From: Zestomonas insulae
GTDB taxonomy: Bacteria; Pseudomonadota; Gammaproteobacteria; Pseudomonadales; Pseudomonadaceae
Assembly (NCBI RefSeq): GCF_016901015.1
Contig: NZ_JAFEUP010000001.1
Span: 620,001 to 684,000, forward strand
DNA: 64,000 nucleotides
Direction of reading: 5' to 3'
This document shows, one piece after another, positions 30,236 through 39,508 of this stretch (its first letter is position 1; each line of letters opens with the position of its first letter). A model generated the notes under the pieces. It saw only the letters and a list, made by a program, of their open reading frames with translations. It was not told the DNA's origin and ran no database searches. The position numbers were made by a program, and so were the translations under genes.

Positions 30236-30543
30236 TGTTGCGCCTCCTTGAGGATCAGCTTGTTCATCTCGTCGAACTCGCCGTTGGCGCGCCGCACGTA
30301 GATGCCGGTGAGCACGAAGGCGGAGAGGATCAGGCCGACGCCGATCGGGATGCCCCAGGTGACGGGCGAGCCGTCGCTGATGCGCGCGCCGAGTACCTGA
30401 GGCTCGAAGGCGATCAGCAGGATGAAGGCGACGTACAGGCCAAGCATGAGAAAGGAGAGTGTCCAGGCGAAGCGTTCGCGCTTGGCCACCAGGTCTTTGA
30501 AGCGCGGATTCTGGTCAATCCGCTTGTAGATGCTGTCGTTCAT
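30232..30543 (-). CDS. DUF485 membrane protein, partner of ActP (YjcH)
   Basis: This 103-residue protein has two hydrophobic helices and the family core [39 protein letters not shown], ending in [20 protein letters not shown]. The start ATG 30543 gives the family length; GGAGG lies 11 bases before it, and an in-frame GTG at 30561 would overlap that site. DUF485 proteins are nearly always cotranscribed with ActP and are thought to help the permease. Confidence 0.92.
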   Translation of the reverse strand: MNDSIYKRIDQNPRFKDLVAKRERFAWTLSFLMLGLYVAFILLIAFEPQVLGARISDGSPVTWGIPIGVGLILSAFVLTGIYVRRANGEFDEMNKLILKEAQQ

Positions 30544-30615
30544 TTTGTTGTTGTCCTCCACAGCAGCACGGGTTGCTGGTGGACCAACTGTAGGGCGACG
30601 CCAGCGCCACGACAG

Positions 30616-30658
30616 ACGACCTTAGTCGTATTCGCCGGGGGTTCGCGACTAAGGTCGT
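30616..30658. promoter_or_regulatory. Tandem CGAC-N4-GTCG dyads upstream of the acetate permease operon
   Basis: A perfect 13-bp inverted repeat: ACGACCTTAGTCG at 30616-30628 and CGACTAAGGTCGT at 30646-30658, 17 bases apart. Each half is itself a dyad, CGAC-N4-GTCG. The pair lies 73-115 bases upstream of the DUF485 start, just beyond a possible -10 (TACAGT). This position suits an activator of the permease operon. A near-identical single site is found upstream of the hybrid kinase at 59395. Confidence 0.65.
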
Positions 30659-30813
30659 AGAGACCTGCGGGCGGCCGAATCGCACCTGCGCGGCACCCAT
30701 CCATCGATTGAGCATGGCTATCAGAACCATGAGAAAGCACTGCTTTATCCCTATCGATCGAGCACCTACTCTGAGCACAACCAAGAAGCGTTCTCAGGTA
30801 GGAGAAAGCCATC

Positions 30814-31038
30814 ATGCTCAAGACCGTCACCTTCACCGTCATGCACTTCTGCATCGCGTTCAGCGTCGCCTACGCGCTGACCGGCAGCATTGCCGTCGGC
30901 GGCCTGGTCGCCGCGGTCGAGCCGCTTTGCAATTCGGTGGGTTTCTACTTCCACGAGAAGCTGTGGAAACGCTTCGAAACCAATAAGGCACCGCAAGCGG
31001 AGATTCCCAAGCACGCCTGGCTGCACCACCACGCCTGA
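30814..31038 (+). CDS. DUF2061 small membrane protein
   Basis: This 74-residue protein has two hydrophobic helices: KTVTFTVMHFCIAFSVAYALTGS and IAVGGLVAAVEPLCNSVGFYFHEKLW. The conserved KxxTFTxxH and EPxxNxxxxxxHEKxW patterns match DUF2061. GGAG lies nine bases before ATG 30814. It is divergent from the acetate permease operon and shares its upstream region, so it might respond to the same dyads. The function is unknown. Confidence 0.88.
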   Translation: MLKTVTFTVMHFCIAFSVAYALTGSIAVGGLVAAVEPLCNSVGFYFHEKLWKRFETNKAPQAEIPKHAWLHHHA

Positions 31039-31105
31039 TGCGTTCCGCAGCGGCGGGCGAATCCGCTAAGATGCGCGGCCTTATCGTCCATGCCGCGCAG
31101 CCCTC

Positions 31106-32692
31106 ATGACCGCACACGCACGCTTTCCGGTTCTGCCCTACATCTTCGCCTGCCTGCTTGCCGTGCTGGCCCTCGCCGGGCTCTGGTATGGCCTCGGCAA
31201 ACCCGTGACCCTGCCCGACGCGGCAACCCCGACGCACAAACTGCAGTGCGCCTCCTACACGCCGTTCGACAAGGACCAGTCGCCGTTCGACACGCCGTTC
31301 GCCCTGCGCCCAGAGCGCATGGACGCCGACCTGGCGCTGCTCGCCACGCGCTTCCACTGCATCCGCACCTATTCGATGACCGGCCTCGAAGGCATCCCCG
31401 CGCTGGCCCAGAAGCACGGCCTCAAGCTGCTGCTCGGCGCCTGGGTGAATGCCAACCCGGTCGACACCCGCAAGGAAGTCGACGCGCTGATCAAGGCCGC
31501 CAACGAGTACCCGGACGTGGTCGAAGGGGTGATCGTCGGCAACGAGGCGCTGCTGCGCAAAGAAGTCACCGGCGCGCAACTGGCCAAGCTGATCGGCGAA
31601 GTGAAGGCCAAGGTCAGCCAGCCGGTGACCTACGCCGACGTCTGGGAGTTCTGGCTCAAGCACCCGGAAGTGGCGCCGGCCGTAGACTTCCTGACCATCC
31701 ACTTGCTGCCCTATTGGGAAGACAATCCGACCGGCATCGACGCGGCGCTCGAACATGTCGGCGAGATCCGCCGGGTGTTCGGCAACAAGTTCGCGCCGAA
31801 GGACATCCTGATCGGCGAAACCGGCTGGCCGAGCGAAGGCCGCCAGCGCGAGACCGCCCTGCCCAGCCGGGTCAACGAAGCCAAGTTCATCCGCGGCTTC
31901 GTCGCCATGGCCGAGCAGAACGGCTGGCGCTACAACTTGATCGAGGCCTTCGACCAGCCGTGGAAGCGCGAAAGCGAAGGCGCGGTGGGCGGCTACTGGG
32001 GCCTGTTCGACGCCGACCGCCAGGAGAAAGGCGTGCTCGCCGGCCCGGTCAGCAACCTGCCGTTGTGGCCGCAGTGGCTGGCCGTCGGCGGCGTGATCTT
32101 CCTGCTCACCCTGCTGCTCGCCGGCCGCCCGGCCTCGTCGCGTGCCGCCCTGGCGCTGCCGCTGCTCGCCGCCCTGGGGGCCGGTTGCATCGGTCTGTGG
32201 GGCGAGCTGGCGCGCGTCACCAGCCGCTACGTCGGCGAGTGGGCGTGGGCCGCGCTGCTGGTCGGCCTCAACCTGATCGTCCTCGCCTACGCCGCCTTGG
32301 CCCTGGCGCAGCGCCAAGGCTGGCGCGCGCGGCTGTTCGCCTGGCTCGAAGCGCGCGCCAGCTGGTGGCTGCTGGCCGCCGGCTTCGCCGCCGCGGTGAT
32401 GATGACCGCGCTGGTGTTCGACCCGCGCTATCGCAGCTTCCCGAGCGCCGCGCTGCTGCTGCCGGCGCTGGTCTACCTGTGCCGCCCAGTGGCCGCGCCG
32501 CGCCGTGAGATCGCAGTGCTGACGCTGTTCGTTGCCGCTGGCATCGTCCCGCAGCTGGTGCAGGAAACCCTGTCCAACGTGCAGGCGATCGGCTGGGCCG
32601 CGGTCGGCACGCTGATGGTCGCTGCCCTGTGGCGCAGCCTGCGGGTCACCGCCGCGGCGCCCGTGCCAGCGGTCGCCGCCCAGGCCCACTGA
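31106..32692 (+). CDS. GH17-type membrane beta-glucan enzyme
   Basis: A 528-residue protein with an N-terminal signal anchor (about residues 10-30), an exported GH17 domain and a C-terminal membrane region of about six helices from residue 328. The GH17 catalytic glutamates are visible: Glu147 in VIVGNEALLR (acid) and Glu238 in ILIGETGWPSEG (nucleophile). Pseudomonas GH17 proteins, including the NdvB domain, act as beta-1,3-glucan glucosyltransferases in periplasmic glucan remodelling. This protein lacks the NdvB GT2 domain, so it may act on its own or with a separate synthase. Confidence 0.85.
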   Translation: MTAHARFPVLPYIFACLLAVLALAGLWYGLGKPVTLPDAATPTHKLQCASYTPFDKDQSPFDTPFALRPERMDADLALLATRFHCIRTYSMTGLEGIPALAQKHGLKLLLGAWVNANPVDTRKEVDALIKAANEYPDVVEGVIVGNEALLRKEVTGAQLAKLIGEVKAKVSQPVTYADVWEFWLKHPEVAPAVDFLTIHLLPYWEDNPTGIDAALEHVGEIRRVFGNKFAPKDILIGETGWPSEGRQRETALPSRVNEAKFIRGFVAMAEQNGWRYNLIEAFDQPWKRESEGAVGGYWGLFDADRQEKGVLAGPVSNLPLWPQWLAVGGVIFLLTLLLAGRPASSRAALALPLLAALGAGCIGLWGELARVTSRYVGEWAWAALLVGLNLIVLAYAALALAQRQGWRARLFAWLEARASWWLLAAGFAAAVMMTALVFDPRYRSFPSAALLLPALVYLCRPVAAPRREIAVLTLFVAAGIVPQLVQETLSNVQAIGWAAVGTLMVAALWRSLRVTAAAPVPAVAAQAH

Positions 32693-32712
32693 AGGCGCCT
32701 CACCGCGCAATA

Positions 32713-32740
32713 AAAAAGGGATGCCGCGGCATCCCTTTTT
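32713..32740. terminator. Bidirectional intrinsic terminator
   Basis: A 13-bp perfect stem, AAAAAGGGATGCC / GGCATCCCTTTTT, with a 2-base gap lies between the GH17 gene and the convergent membrane protein gene. It has A/T runs on both sides. Confidence 0.93.
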
Positions 32741-32757
32741 GTTGACCCGCAGTTCGA

Positions 32758-33129
32758 TCAGACGGCGACGCGGGGCGCCCGCACCGCACGCAGCGCGGCG
32801 ATCACCAGAGCGAACACCGCCAGGCTGGCGCTATACAGCACCAGTGCCGGCAGCGCGACGAACAGCGCCGCCACCGCCAGCAGCCAGCCGGCACGCCCCG
32901 GCAGGAAGAACGCCAGCAGCGCGCCGAGCAGCGCCGTCCAGGCGATCACCCGGAAGTGGATCAGCAGCCCCAGCCCGGCACGCACCTGGCATTCCCAGCG
33001 CTGCGCCTCATCGACGCACAGGCCGACCCACTTACCGTCCTCCATCAGGGCGAAACGCAGCCCGTAACAGCCGGCCAACCAGAGCGCCAGGGCAATCAGC
33101 AAGATAACGAGGGACGTACGGCGGGACAT
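32758..33129 (-). CDS. Hypothetical membrane protein
   Basis: I do not recognise this 123-residue protein. It has an N-terminal hydrophobic helix (LVILLIALALWLAGCYGLRF), a short polar loop with two cysteines (VGLCVDEAQRWECQVR), then two or three further helices to the C-terminus. The paired loop cysteines on the presumed periplasmic side could form a disulfide. It has its own terminator at 32713 and is divergent from the alpha/beta hydrolase gene. Confidence 0.7.
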   Translation of the reverse strand: MSRRTSLVILLIALALWLAGCYGLRFALMEDGKWVGLCVDEAQRWECQVRAGLGLLIHFRVIAWTALLGALLAFFLPGRAGWLLAVAALFVALPALVLYSASLAVFALVIAALRAVRAPRVAV

Positions 33130-33320
33130 GTGGCGCTCCGAGGGGGTGAAAAAGCGGCGCTCAGGATAATCCGCCAGCGGCGGTATGCAAGCCTCATCGG
33201 CAAACCGGGCACTTGGCGAACTTCTCGCCCGGCCACCGTTCGAAAGGCCGAGTGCGAATTACTTGCGGATGCCGCCAACGCAGGTTTCACTCAGCACACT
33301 TCACCTAAAGGGATTTTGCA

Positions 33321-34622
33321 ATGTCCGGCCTGTCCCGCTTTGCCGCCCTCCTTGGCGGGCTCCTGTTGAGCACCCCGTTGTGGGCAGCCGTCGATCTGGA
33401 CGCGACCAGTTACGGCTATCCGCTGACCAACCCCTTCGAAGCCACCATCGCCACCACGCCGCCCGAGCTGCGCCCCAAGCTGCCCGCCGACGAGGACATC
33501 AAGCAGGCCGACTACGCCGTCAAGTTGCGCCCGGAGCGCGAGTTCGAGCTGCCGGCCAACTTCTGGCCGGTGACCAAACTGCACTACCGCCTGGCCCGCC
33601 AGGACAAGCCCGCGCCGCTGGTGTTCATCATCGCCGGCACCGGCGCGCCCTACTCCAGCAGCCTGGCCGAGTACCTGAAGAAGCTGTTCTACAGCGACGG
33701 CTACCACGTCGTGCAGCTGTCCTCGCCGACCAGCTACGACTTCATGGCCGCCGCCTCGCGGCATGCCACGCCGGGGGTATCGACCGAGGACGCCGACGAC
33801 CTGTACCGGGTCATGCAGGCCGTGCGCGCGCAGCACCCGGACCTGCCGATCACCGACTACTACCTGACCGGCTACAGCCTCGGCGCGCTGGACGCCGCCT
33901 TCGTCAGCAAACTCGACGAGACGCGGCGCAGCTTCAATTTCAAGCGCGTGTTGCTGCTCAACCCGCCGGTCAACCTGTACACCTCGATCACCAACCTCGA
34001 CCGCCTGGTGGAAACCCGGGTCAAGGGCGTCGACAACGACACCACCTTCTACCAACTGGTGCTCGGCAAGCTGACTCGTTACTTCCAGCAGAAGGGCTAC
34101 ATCGACCTCAACGACGCCCTGCTCTACGACTTCCAGGAGTCCAAGCAGCACCTCAGCAACGAGCAGATGGCGATGCTGATCGGCACCTCGTTCCGCTTCT
34201 CCTCGGCGGACATCGCCTTCACCTCCGACCTGATCAACCGCCGCGGGCTGATCACCCCGCCGAACTACCCGATCAACGACGGCACCAGCCTCACACCGTT
34301 CTTCAAGCGTGCCCTGCAGTGCGACTTCGACTGCTACATCGCTGAACAACTGGTGCCGATGTGGCGCAAGCGCACCGGCGGCGGCAGCCTGCTGCAACTG
34401 ATCGATCAGGTCAGCCTGTACGGCCTGGAGGACTACCTGAAGAACAGTCCGAAGATCGCCGTGATGCACAACGCCGACGACGTGATCCTCGGCCCCGGCG
34501 ACCTCGGCTTCCTGCGCCGCACCATGGGCAAGCGCCTGACCCTGTACCCCCACGGGGGCCACTGCGGCAACCTGAATTACCGCATCAACGCCCTCAACAT
34601 GCTGGAGTTCTTCCGTGGCTAA
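33321..34622 (+). CDS. Secreted alpha/beta hydrolase
   Basis: This 433-residue protein has a signal peptide ending near residue 22 (STPLWA-AV). The alpha/beta hydrolase core shows an oxyanion strand LVFIIAGTGAP, the nucleophile elbow GYSLGA (Ser186), a candidate acid in HNADDVI and a late histidine in YPHGGHCGN. Homologues are sometimes mislabelled as protein kinases; no kinase motif is present. The stop overlaps the mlaA start by 8 bases, so a role in envelope lipid handling is a reasonable inference. Confidence 0.85.
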   Translation: MSGLSRFAALLGGLLLSTPLWAAVDLDATSYGYPLTNPFEATIATTPPELRPKLPADEDIKQADYAVKLRPEREFELPANFWPVTKLHYRLARQDKPAPLVFIIAGTGAPYSSSLAEYLKKLFYSDGYHVVQLSSPTSYDFMAAASRHATPGVSTEDADDLYRVMQAVRAQHPDLPITDYYLTGYSLGALDAAFVSKLDETRRSFNFKRVLLLNPPVNLYTSITNLDRLVETRVKGVDNDTTFYQLVLGKLTRYFQQKGYIDLNDALLYDFQESKQHLSNEQMAMLIGTSFRFSSADIAFTSDLINRRGLITPPNYPINDGTSLTPFFKRALQCDFDCYIAEQLVPMWRKRTGGGSLLQLIDQVSLYGLEDYLKNSPKIAVMHNADDVILGPGDLGFLRRTMGKRLTLYPHGGHCGNLNYRINALNMLEFFRG

Positions 34623-35391
34623 CCGACACCTGCTGCTTGCCCTGCTGCTCTCCAGCGCGCTGGCCCACGGCGAATCCGGTGAACCGCGCGCCGACCAGGA
34701 CGGCTTCACCACGCCGCTGGAACAGCTGCAGTTCAATCCCGGCCTCGACCAGCGCGAGTTCGAGCGCTCGACCTTCGACGCGATCAACGTCTACGACCCG
34801 CTGGAGTCGTGGAACCGCCGGGTCTACCACTTCAACTACCGCTTCGACGAATGGGTATTCGTTCCGGTGATCCACGGCTATCGCTACGTCACCCCGCACT
34901 TCGTGCGCAGCGGGGTGAGCAATTTCTTCAGCAACCTCGGCGATGTGCCCAACCTGCTCAACAGCCTGCTGCAGTTCAAGGGCCAGCGCTCGCTGGAAAT
35001 CACCGGGCGCCTGCTGCTCAACACCACCCTGGGCGTAGTCGGCCTGTGGGACCCGGCGAGCAAGATGGGCCTGCCCAAGCAGAACGAGGACTTCGGCCAG
35101 ACCCTCGGTTTCTACGGCGTGCCGGATGGTCCGTACCTGATGCTGCCGCTGTTCGGGCCATCCAACGTGCGCGACACCGGCGGGCTGGTGGTGGATTTCG
35201 CCGCCGACTACCAGATCAACTTCCTCAACGTCCCGGAAACCAGCAGCGATCACCCGGAGATCACCCTGCTGCGCGCGGTGGACAAGCGCTACACCACCAA
35301 CTTCCGCTACGGCCAGACCAACTCGCCCTTCGAGTACGAGAAGATCCGTTACGTCTACACCGAGGCACGCAAGCTGCAGATCGCCGAGTAG
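34615..35391 (+). CDS. mlaA: MlaA (VacJ) family protein
   Basis: This 258-residue protein has the MlaA core: DPLESWNRRVYHFNYRFDEWVFVPVIHGYRYVTPHFVRSGVSNFFSNLGD and YGVPDGPYLMLPLFGPSNVRDTGG. MlaA removes misplaced phospholipids from the outer leaflet of the outer membrane and passes them to MlaC. The N-terminal signal (MANRHLLLALLLSSALAHGES) contains no lipobox cysteine, unlike classical MlaA lipoproteins. It overlaps the upstream hydrolase gene, which implies coupled translation. Confidence 0.92.
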   Translation: MANRHLLLALLLSSALAHGESGEPRADQDGFTTPLEQLQFNPGLDQREFERSTFDAINVYDPLESWNRRVYHFNYRFDEWVFVPVIHGYRYVTPHFVRSGVSNFFSNLGDVPNLLNSLLQFKGQRSLEITGRLLLNTTLGVVGLWDPASKMGLPKQNEDFGQTLGFYGVPDGPYLMLPLFGPSNVRDTGGLVVDFAADYQINFLNVPETSSDHPEITLLRAVDKRYTTNFRYGQTNSPFEYEKIRYVYTEARKLQIAE

Positions 35392-35405
35392 CCAAACCTT
35401 TTTGC

Positions 35406-35459
35406 AGGAGCGGCCCATGGCCGCGAAAGACCGCTTTTTCGCGGCCATGGACCGCTCCT
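35406..35459. repeat. REP-like palindromic element
   Basis: A 23-bp inverted repeat with one mismatch and an 8-base loop. The outer arms read AGGAGCGG / CCGCTCCT and the inner arms CATGGCCGCGAAA / TTTCGCGGCCATG. It starts 15 bases after the mlaA stop. The outer AGGAGCG ends match the element at 18658. It can fold into a long hairpin and may also act as a terminator or mRNA stabiliser. Confidence 0.8.
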
Positions 35460-35569
35460 ACAAGACCCAGACCAATCTACGTAATCGATATTAACTACGC
35501 AAAACTCGCGTACATCCATCCAATTAATTGCCCTAGCATGGCCACATCCACCTGACAGGAGCTGTCGCC

Positions 35570-36415
35570 ATGACCCTGCGTTCCATCCTCGCCATCCAGC
35601 CCGGCCAACCCGCCTCCGACGGCGCCGGCGTGCGCCTGACCCGCGTGATCGGCGGCGCCGGCCTCGAGCGCTTCGACCCGTTCCTGATGCTCGACGAATT
35701 CGGCTCGGACAACCCGAACGACTACATCGCCGGCTTCCCGCCGCACCCGCACCGCGGCTTCGAAACCATCACCTACATGATCGAAGGGCGCATGCGCCAC
35801 AAAGACCACATGGGCAACGTCGGCCTGTTGCAGAACGGCGGCGTGCAGTGGATGACCGCCGCGCGCGGGGTGATTCACAGCGAGATGCCCGAGCAGGAAG
35901 AAGGCGTGATGCGCGGCTTCCAGCTGTGGCTCAACCTGCCGGCCAAGGACAAGCTCGGCGACCCCGCCTACCGCGACTACGCGCCGCAGGAGATTCCGCG
36001 CCTGCACACCGCCGCCGGTGTCGAGGCAATAGTGATTGCCGGACGTTTCGACGACGGCCAGTTGCAGCAGGATGGCGCCGTACAGCGCCCGCACACCGAA
36101 CCGCAGTTGTTCGACCTGCACCTGCCGGCTGAAGGCGCGATTGCTCCGCGCCTGCCGGACGGTCACCGGGTGATGCTCTACGTCTACGACGGCGAACTGC
36201 AGGTCAACGGCAAGACGGTCGGCACCAGCCGCCTGGTGCGCCTCGGCGATCAGGGTGAGCTGCAGCTGCGCAGCGCGGCGGGCGCCAAGGTGCTGCTGGT
36301 CGCCGGCAAGCCGCTGGGTGAGCCGATCGTGCAGTACGGCCCGTTCGTGATGAACAGTCGCGAGGAAATCGAGCAGGCGCTGCGCGACTTTCGGGACGAC
36401 CGGCTGACCGCCTGA
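35570..36415 (+). CDS. Pirin family protein
   Basis: This 281-residue bicupin has the pirin signature: DPFLMLDEFGSDNPNDYIAGFPPHPHRGFETITYMIEGRMRHKDHMGNVGLLQNGGVQWMTAARGVIHSEMPE. It contains the metal-binding His and Glu residues. The C-terminal part has NPGxP-like KPLGEPIVQYGPFVMNSREEIEQA. Some pirins are quercetin dioxygenases or redox regulators; the role here is unknown. It is transcribed alone after the REP element. Confidence 0.93.
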   Translation: MTLRSILAIQPGQPASDGAGVRLTRVIGGAGLERFDPFLMLDEFGSDNPNDYIAGFPPHPHRGFETITYMIEGRMRHKDHMGNVGLLQNGGVQWMTAARGVIHSEMPEQEEGVMRGFQLWLNLPAKDKLGDPAYRDYAPQEIPRLHTAAGVEAIVIAGRFDDGQLQQDGAVQRPHTEPQLFDLHLPAEGAIAPRLPDGHRVMLYVYDGELQVNGKTVGTSRLVRLGDQGELQLRSAAGAKVLLVAGKPLGEPIVQYGPFVMNSREEIEQALRDFRDDRLTA

Positions 36416-36445
36416 GCCAACCGCGCGCTTGCCGGCGCGCTTCGC

Positions 36446-37627
36446 TTAGGGCGCCGGCGGCGCGCCATCGAGGTTGAGAAAGCGGCGAATCGCCGCCTGC
36501 TGGGCCAGCGCATCCTGGTAGCCCAGCTCGATCAGTGCGTTGCAGTAGCCCGGCTCGAACAGCAGGTAGCTGAGCACCGCCCCACCGCTGGAGCGGGTTG
36601 CCCCTGAGCCGTAGAGAAACGGCCGCACCGCCCGCGGCAGCTCGTGGCGAAAGCGCGCGGCGATCTGGTCGAGCGGCTGACTCGGCGAGATCACCAGCAC
36701 GTCGACCGGACGAATGCCCAGGCGCGCCCGTGCCACGTCCGGCAGCAAGCGGCTGAGCAAGTTGATCCGCTCGAGCGACTCGATATCGCTTTCCAGGCTG
36801 TCGATGAAGGTGCTGTTGAGCATGTGCCCGCCGATCTGCGCCAGACTCGGCGGCTGGGCGCCGCGCACCCGGCTCACCACGGCGTTGGCGTCCTCGTGCT
36901 GCAGGTTGCCGCTGACGCCGATCACCAGCACGCGGCTCGCCCCCAGGTGCAGCGCCGGACTGATCGGTGCCGCCTGGCGCACCGCACCATCGCCGAAGTA
37001 CTCACGGTTGACCTTGACCGGCGGGAAGATCAGCGGAATCGATGCGCTGGCCAACAGGTGGTCGAGCTTCAGGCGCGTCGGCACGCCCACGCGGCGGTGA
37101 CGAAACCACGGGTCGATGGTCGCGCGGCCCTGGTAGAAGGTCACTGCCTGGCCGGACTCGTAACCGAACGCGGTGATCGCCACCGCGTGCAGCTGGCGCT
37201 GGCGCACGGCCGCAGCGATCCCGGAAAAATCCAGCTCGCGCTCGAGCAGCGCGCGCAACGGGCGGTTGTCGAGCAGCGCCACCGGCGCGCTCCCGGCGAA
37301 ACCGAGCATGTGCTGGGCGATGAAGCGGCTGGCCTGACCGACTACCCCGCTCCAGTCGCTGCGATACACCATGTTGCTGTGGAAGGCGCGCCAGACATTG
37401 GTCAGGCGCTGGATCGCCTCGCGAAACTGCAGCGCACCGCAGGCCAGGCCGACCGCATTCACCGCCCCGGCCGAGGTGCCGACGATCACCGGGAAGGGGT
37501 TGTACTCGGCGTTCGGCAACAGCTCGGCAATCGCCGCCAGCACGCCGACCTGGTAGGCCGCCCGTGCCCCGCCGCCAGAGAGAATCAAACCAGTCATCGG
37601 TTGCGGCAAACGGTCGATCGGGGGCAT
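36446..37627 (-). CDS. Patatin-like phospholipase
   Basis: A 393-residue protein with the patatin oxyanion motif SGGGARAAYQVGVL (residues 17-30), the nucleophile GTSAG (Ser52) and the catalytic aspartate in FGDGAVRQ. This Ser-Asp dyad hydrolyses acyl ester bonds in phospholipids. No signal peptide is visible. It is leftward, 29 bases beyond the LpxL-type acyltransferase gene, and the two may form a lipid-related operon. Confidence 0.92.
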   Translation of the reverse strand: MPPIDRLPQPMTGLILSGGGARAAYQVGVLAAIAELLPNAEYNPFPVIVGTSAGAVNAVGLACGALQFREAIQRLTNVWRAFHSNMVYRSDWSGVVGQASRFIAQHMLGFAGSAPVALLDNRPLRALLERELDFSGIAAAVRQRQLHAVAITAFGYESGQAVTFYQGRATIDPWFRHRRVGVPTRLKLDHLLASASIPLIFPPVKVNREYFGDGAVRQAAPISPALHLGASRVLVIGVSGNLQHEDANAVVSRVRGAQPPSLAQIGGHMLNSTFIDSLESDIESLERINLLSRLLPDVARARLGIRPVDVLVISPSQPLDQIAARFRHELPRAVRPFLYGSGATRSSGGAVLSYLLFEPGYCNALIELGYQDALAQQAAIRRFLNLDGAPPAP

Positions 37628-37656
37628 GCGGCCTTCCTTGTGCGGTTCTGCCGAGT

Positions 37657-38586
37657 CTAGCGCTTGCGGTACAGCCCCGGCTCGCCCTCAGGGCGGGTCT
37701 TGAAGCGGCGATGCGCCCACAGGTACTGCTCGGGACACTCGCGAATGGCGCTTTCCACCCATTGATTGATGCGCAGGCAGTCGGCGTCCTCGCTCTCGCC
37801 GGGGAAGTCGCTCAGCGGCGGGTGAATCACCAGCCGATAACCGGAGCCGTCGGCCAGGCGCTGCTGGGTGAACGGCAGCACGCGGGCACGACCGAGGCGG
37901 GCGAACTTGCTGGTCGCGGTAACGGTGGCCGCCTGGATGCCGAACAGCGGCACGAACAGACTCTGCTTGCGGCCGTAGTCCTGATCCGGCGCATACCAGA
38001 TCGCCCGGCCGGCGCGCAGCAGCTTGAGCATGCCGCGCACGTCCTCGCGCTCGACCGCCGTGGCGTCCAGGTTGTGGCGCTCGCGCCCGCTGCGCTGGAT
38101 GAAGTCGAACAGCGGGTTGTCGTGCTCGCGGTACATGCCGTCGATGGTGTGCTGCTGACCGAGCAATGCGGCGCCGATTTCCAGGGTGGTGAAGTGCACC
38201 GCCATGAGAATCACACCCTGCCCTTCGGTCTGCGCCTGCTTGAGCAGTTCCAGACCCTCGATGTGCGCCAACGGGCGCAGGCGCTTCTTCGGCCACCACC
38301 AGCTCATCGCCATTTCGAAGAAGGCGATGCCGGTCGAGGCGAAGTTCTCCTTGAGCAGGCGCTTGCGCTCGGCTTCGCTCAACGCGGGGAAGCACAGTTC
38401 CAGGTTGCGCGCAGCGATCTGCCGGCGCGACACCGCCAGGCTGTACATCAGCGCGCCGAGCAGCCGGCCCAAACGCAGCAGCACGCGATACGGCAACTGG
38501 ACAATCAACCAGAGCAGGCCAAGCCCCAGCCACAGCACCCAGAAGCGCGGGTGCAGGAAGTAGGCGCGAAATTGCGGACGATCCAT
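37657..38586 (-). CDS. LpxL/HtrB-type lipid A acyltransferase
   Basis: This 309-residue protein has an N-terminal membrane anchor ([21 protein letters not shown]) and the lysophospholipid acyltransferase motif HFTTLE (His131, Glu136), followed by [17 protein letters not shown]. It is expected to add a secondary laurate (or similar chain) to lipid A on the inner membrane. The start ATG 38586 has GGAAG upstream and gives the family N-terminus MDRPQFR. It is divergent from minC. Confidence 0.9.
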   Translation of the reverse strand: MDRPQFRAYFLHPRFWVLWLGLGLLWLIVQLPYRVLLRLGRLLGALMYSLAVSRRQIAARNLELCFPALSEAERKRLLKENFASTGIAFFEMAMSWWWPKKRLRPLAHIEGLELLKQAQTEGQGVILMAVHFTTLEIGAALLGQQHTIDGMYREHDNPLFDFIQRSGRERHNLDATAVEREDVRGMLKLLRAGRAIWYAPDQDYGRKQSLFVPLFGIQAATVTATSKFARLGRARVLPFTQQRLADGSGYRLVIHPPLSDFPGESEDADCLRINQWVESAIRECPEQYLWAHRRFKTRPEGEPGLYRKR

Positions 38587-38638
38587 CAGAGCTTCCGGAC
38601 TAGGAATACAGCCGGGCATTCTACACGGCGCACGCGGC

Positions 38639-38667
38639 TTGCGACCCTGCGGCGATCTCGCTATAAG
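38639..38667 (+). promoter_or_regulatory. Sigma-70 type promoter of minCDE
   Basis: TTGCGA (38639-38644), a 17-base spacer and TATAAG (38662-38667) lie 38 bases before the minC start. Spacing and both hexamers fit a housekeeping promoter. Confidence 0.65.
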
Positions 38668-38704
38668 TCCGGGCTACTTCAGACCATCCCGCACACAGGC
38701 CCCA

Positions 38705-39451
38705 ATGAGCCAAGCCGACCTCCTCGACCAAGACCCCGTGTTCCAGCTCAAGGGCAGCATGCTCGCCATCACCGTGCTGGAACTGGTGCACACCGACCTC
38801 GCCCGCCTCGACTCGCAGCTGCTGGCCAAGGTCGCCCAGGCGCCGAACTTCTTCAGCAACATCCCGCTGGTCCTGGCCCTCGACAAACTGCCGGCCGACG
38901 CCGAGCTCGACCTCGACGAGCTGCAGGCGCTGTGCAAGCGACACGGCCTGCGCATCATGGCCATCCGCTCGAGCAGCGAGACGCATATCGCCCTGGCCAA
39001 CGAGCGCGACATCGCCGTGCTGCCATCCTCGAGCGCCCGGGAAAAACTGATCGAACCGGTGGAAAGCGCCGAAGCGCGGCGCAAGGCGGAAAAGCCGCCG
39101 GAGCCGCCGAAACCCGAGGTCAAGCCGACCAAGGTGATCACCTCGCCGGTACGTGGCGGCATGCAGGTCTACGCCGAAGGCGGCGACCTGGTAGTCCTGG
39201 CGCCGGTGAGCCCGGGCGCGGAACTTCTCGCCGATGGCAACATCCATGTGTACGGTCCGATGCGCGGACGTGCCCTGGCCGGGGTCAAGGGCAACGTCAA
39301 GGCCCGTATTTTCTGCCAGCAGATGGGTGCGGAAATGCTCTCCATCGCCGGTCAGTACAAGGTTGCCGAGGACCTGCGCCGCGACCCGAACTGGGGCGAC
39401 GCAGTGCACGTCAGCCTGTCGGGAGACGTGTTGAAGATCACCCGGCTTTAA
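38705..39451 (+). CDS. minC: Septum site-determining protein MinC
   Basis: This 248-residue division inhibitor has an N-terminal FtsZ-inhibiting domain (residues 1-105) and a C-terminal beta-helix domain (about 140-248) with [28 protein letters not shown] and [17 protein letters not shown], which bind MinD. A proline- and lysine-rich linker joins them. With MinD it blocks Z-ring formation near the poles. The start ATG 38705 gives [17 protein letters not shown], the family N-terminus. First gene of minCDE. Confidence 0.96.
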   Translation: MSQADLLDQDPVFQLKGSMLAITVLELVHTDLARLDSQLLAKVAQAPNFFSNIPLVLALDKLPADAELDLDELQALCKRHGLRIMAIRSSSETHIALANERDIAVLPSSSAREKLIEPVESAEARRKAEKPPEPPKPEVKPTKVITSPVRGGMQVYAEGGDLVVLAPVSPGAELLADGNIHVYGPMRGRALAGVKGNVKARIFCQQMGAEMLSIAGQYKVAEDLRRDPNWGDAVHVSLSGDVLKITRL

Positions 39452-39508
39452 CGGATACTGCCGCTCATTTTCAAGGACCAGAAATCCTTCCATTAGGGGT
39501 GAAACACC

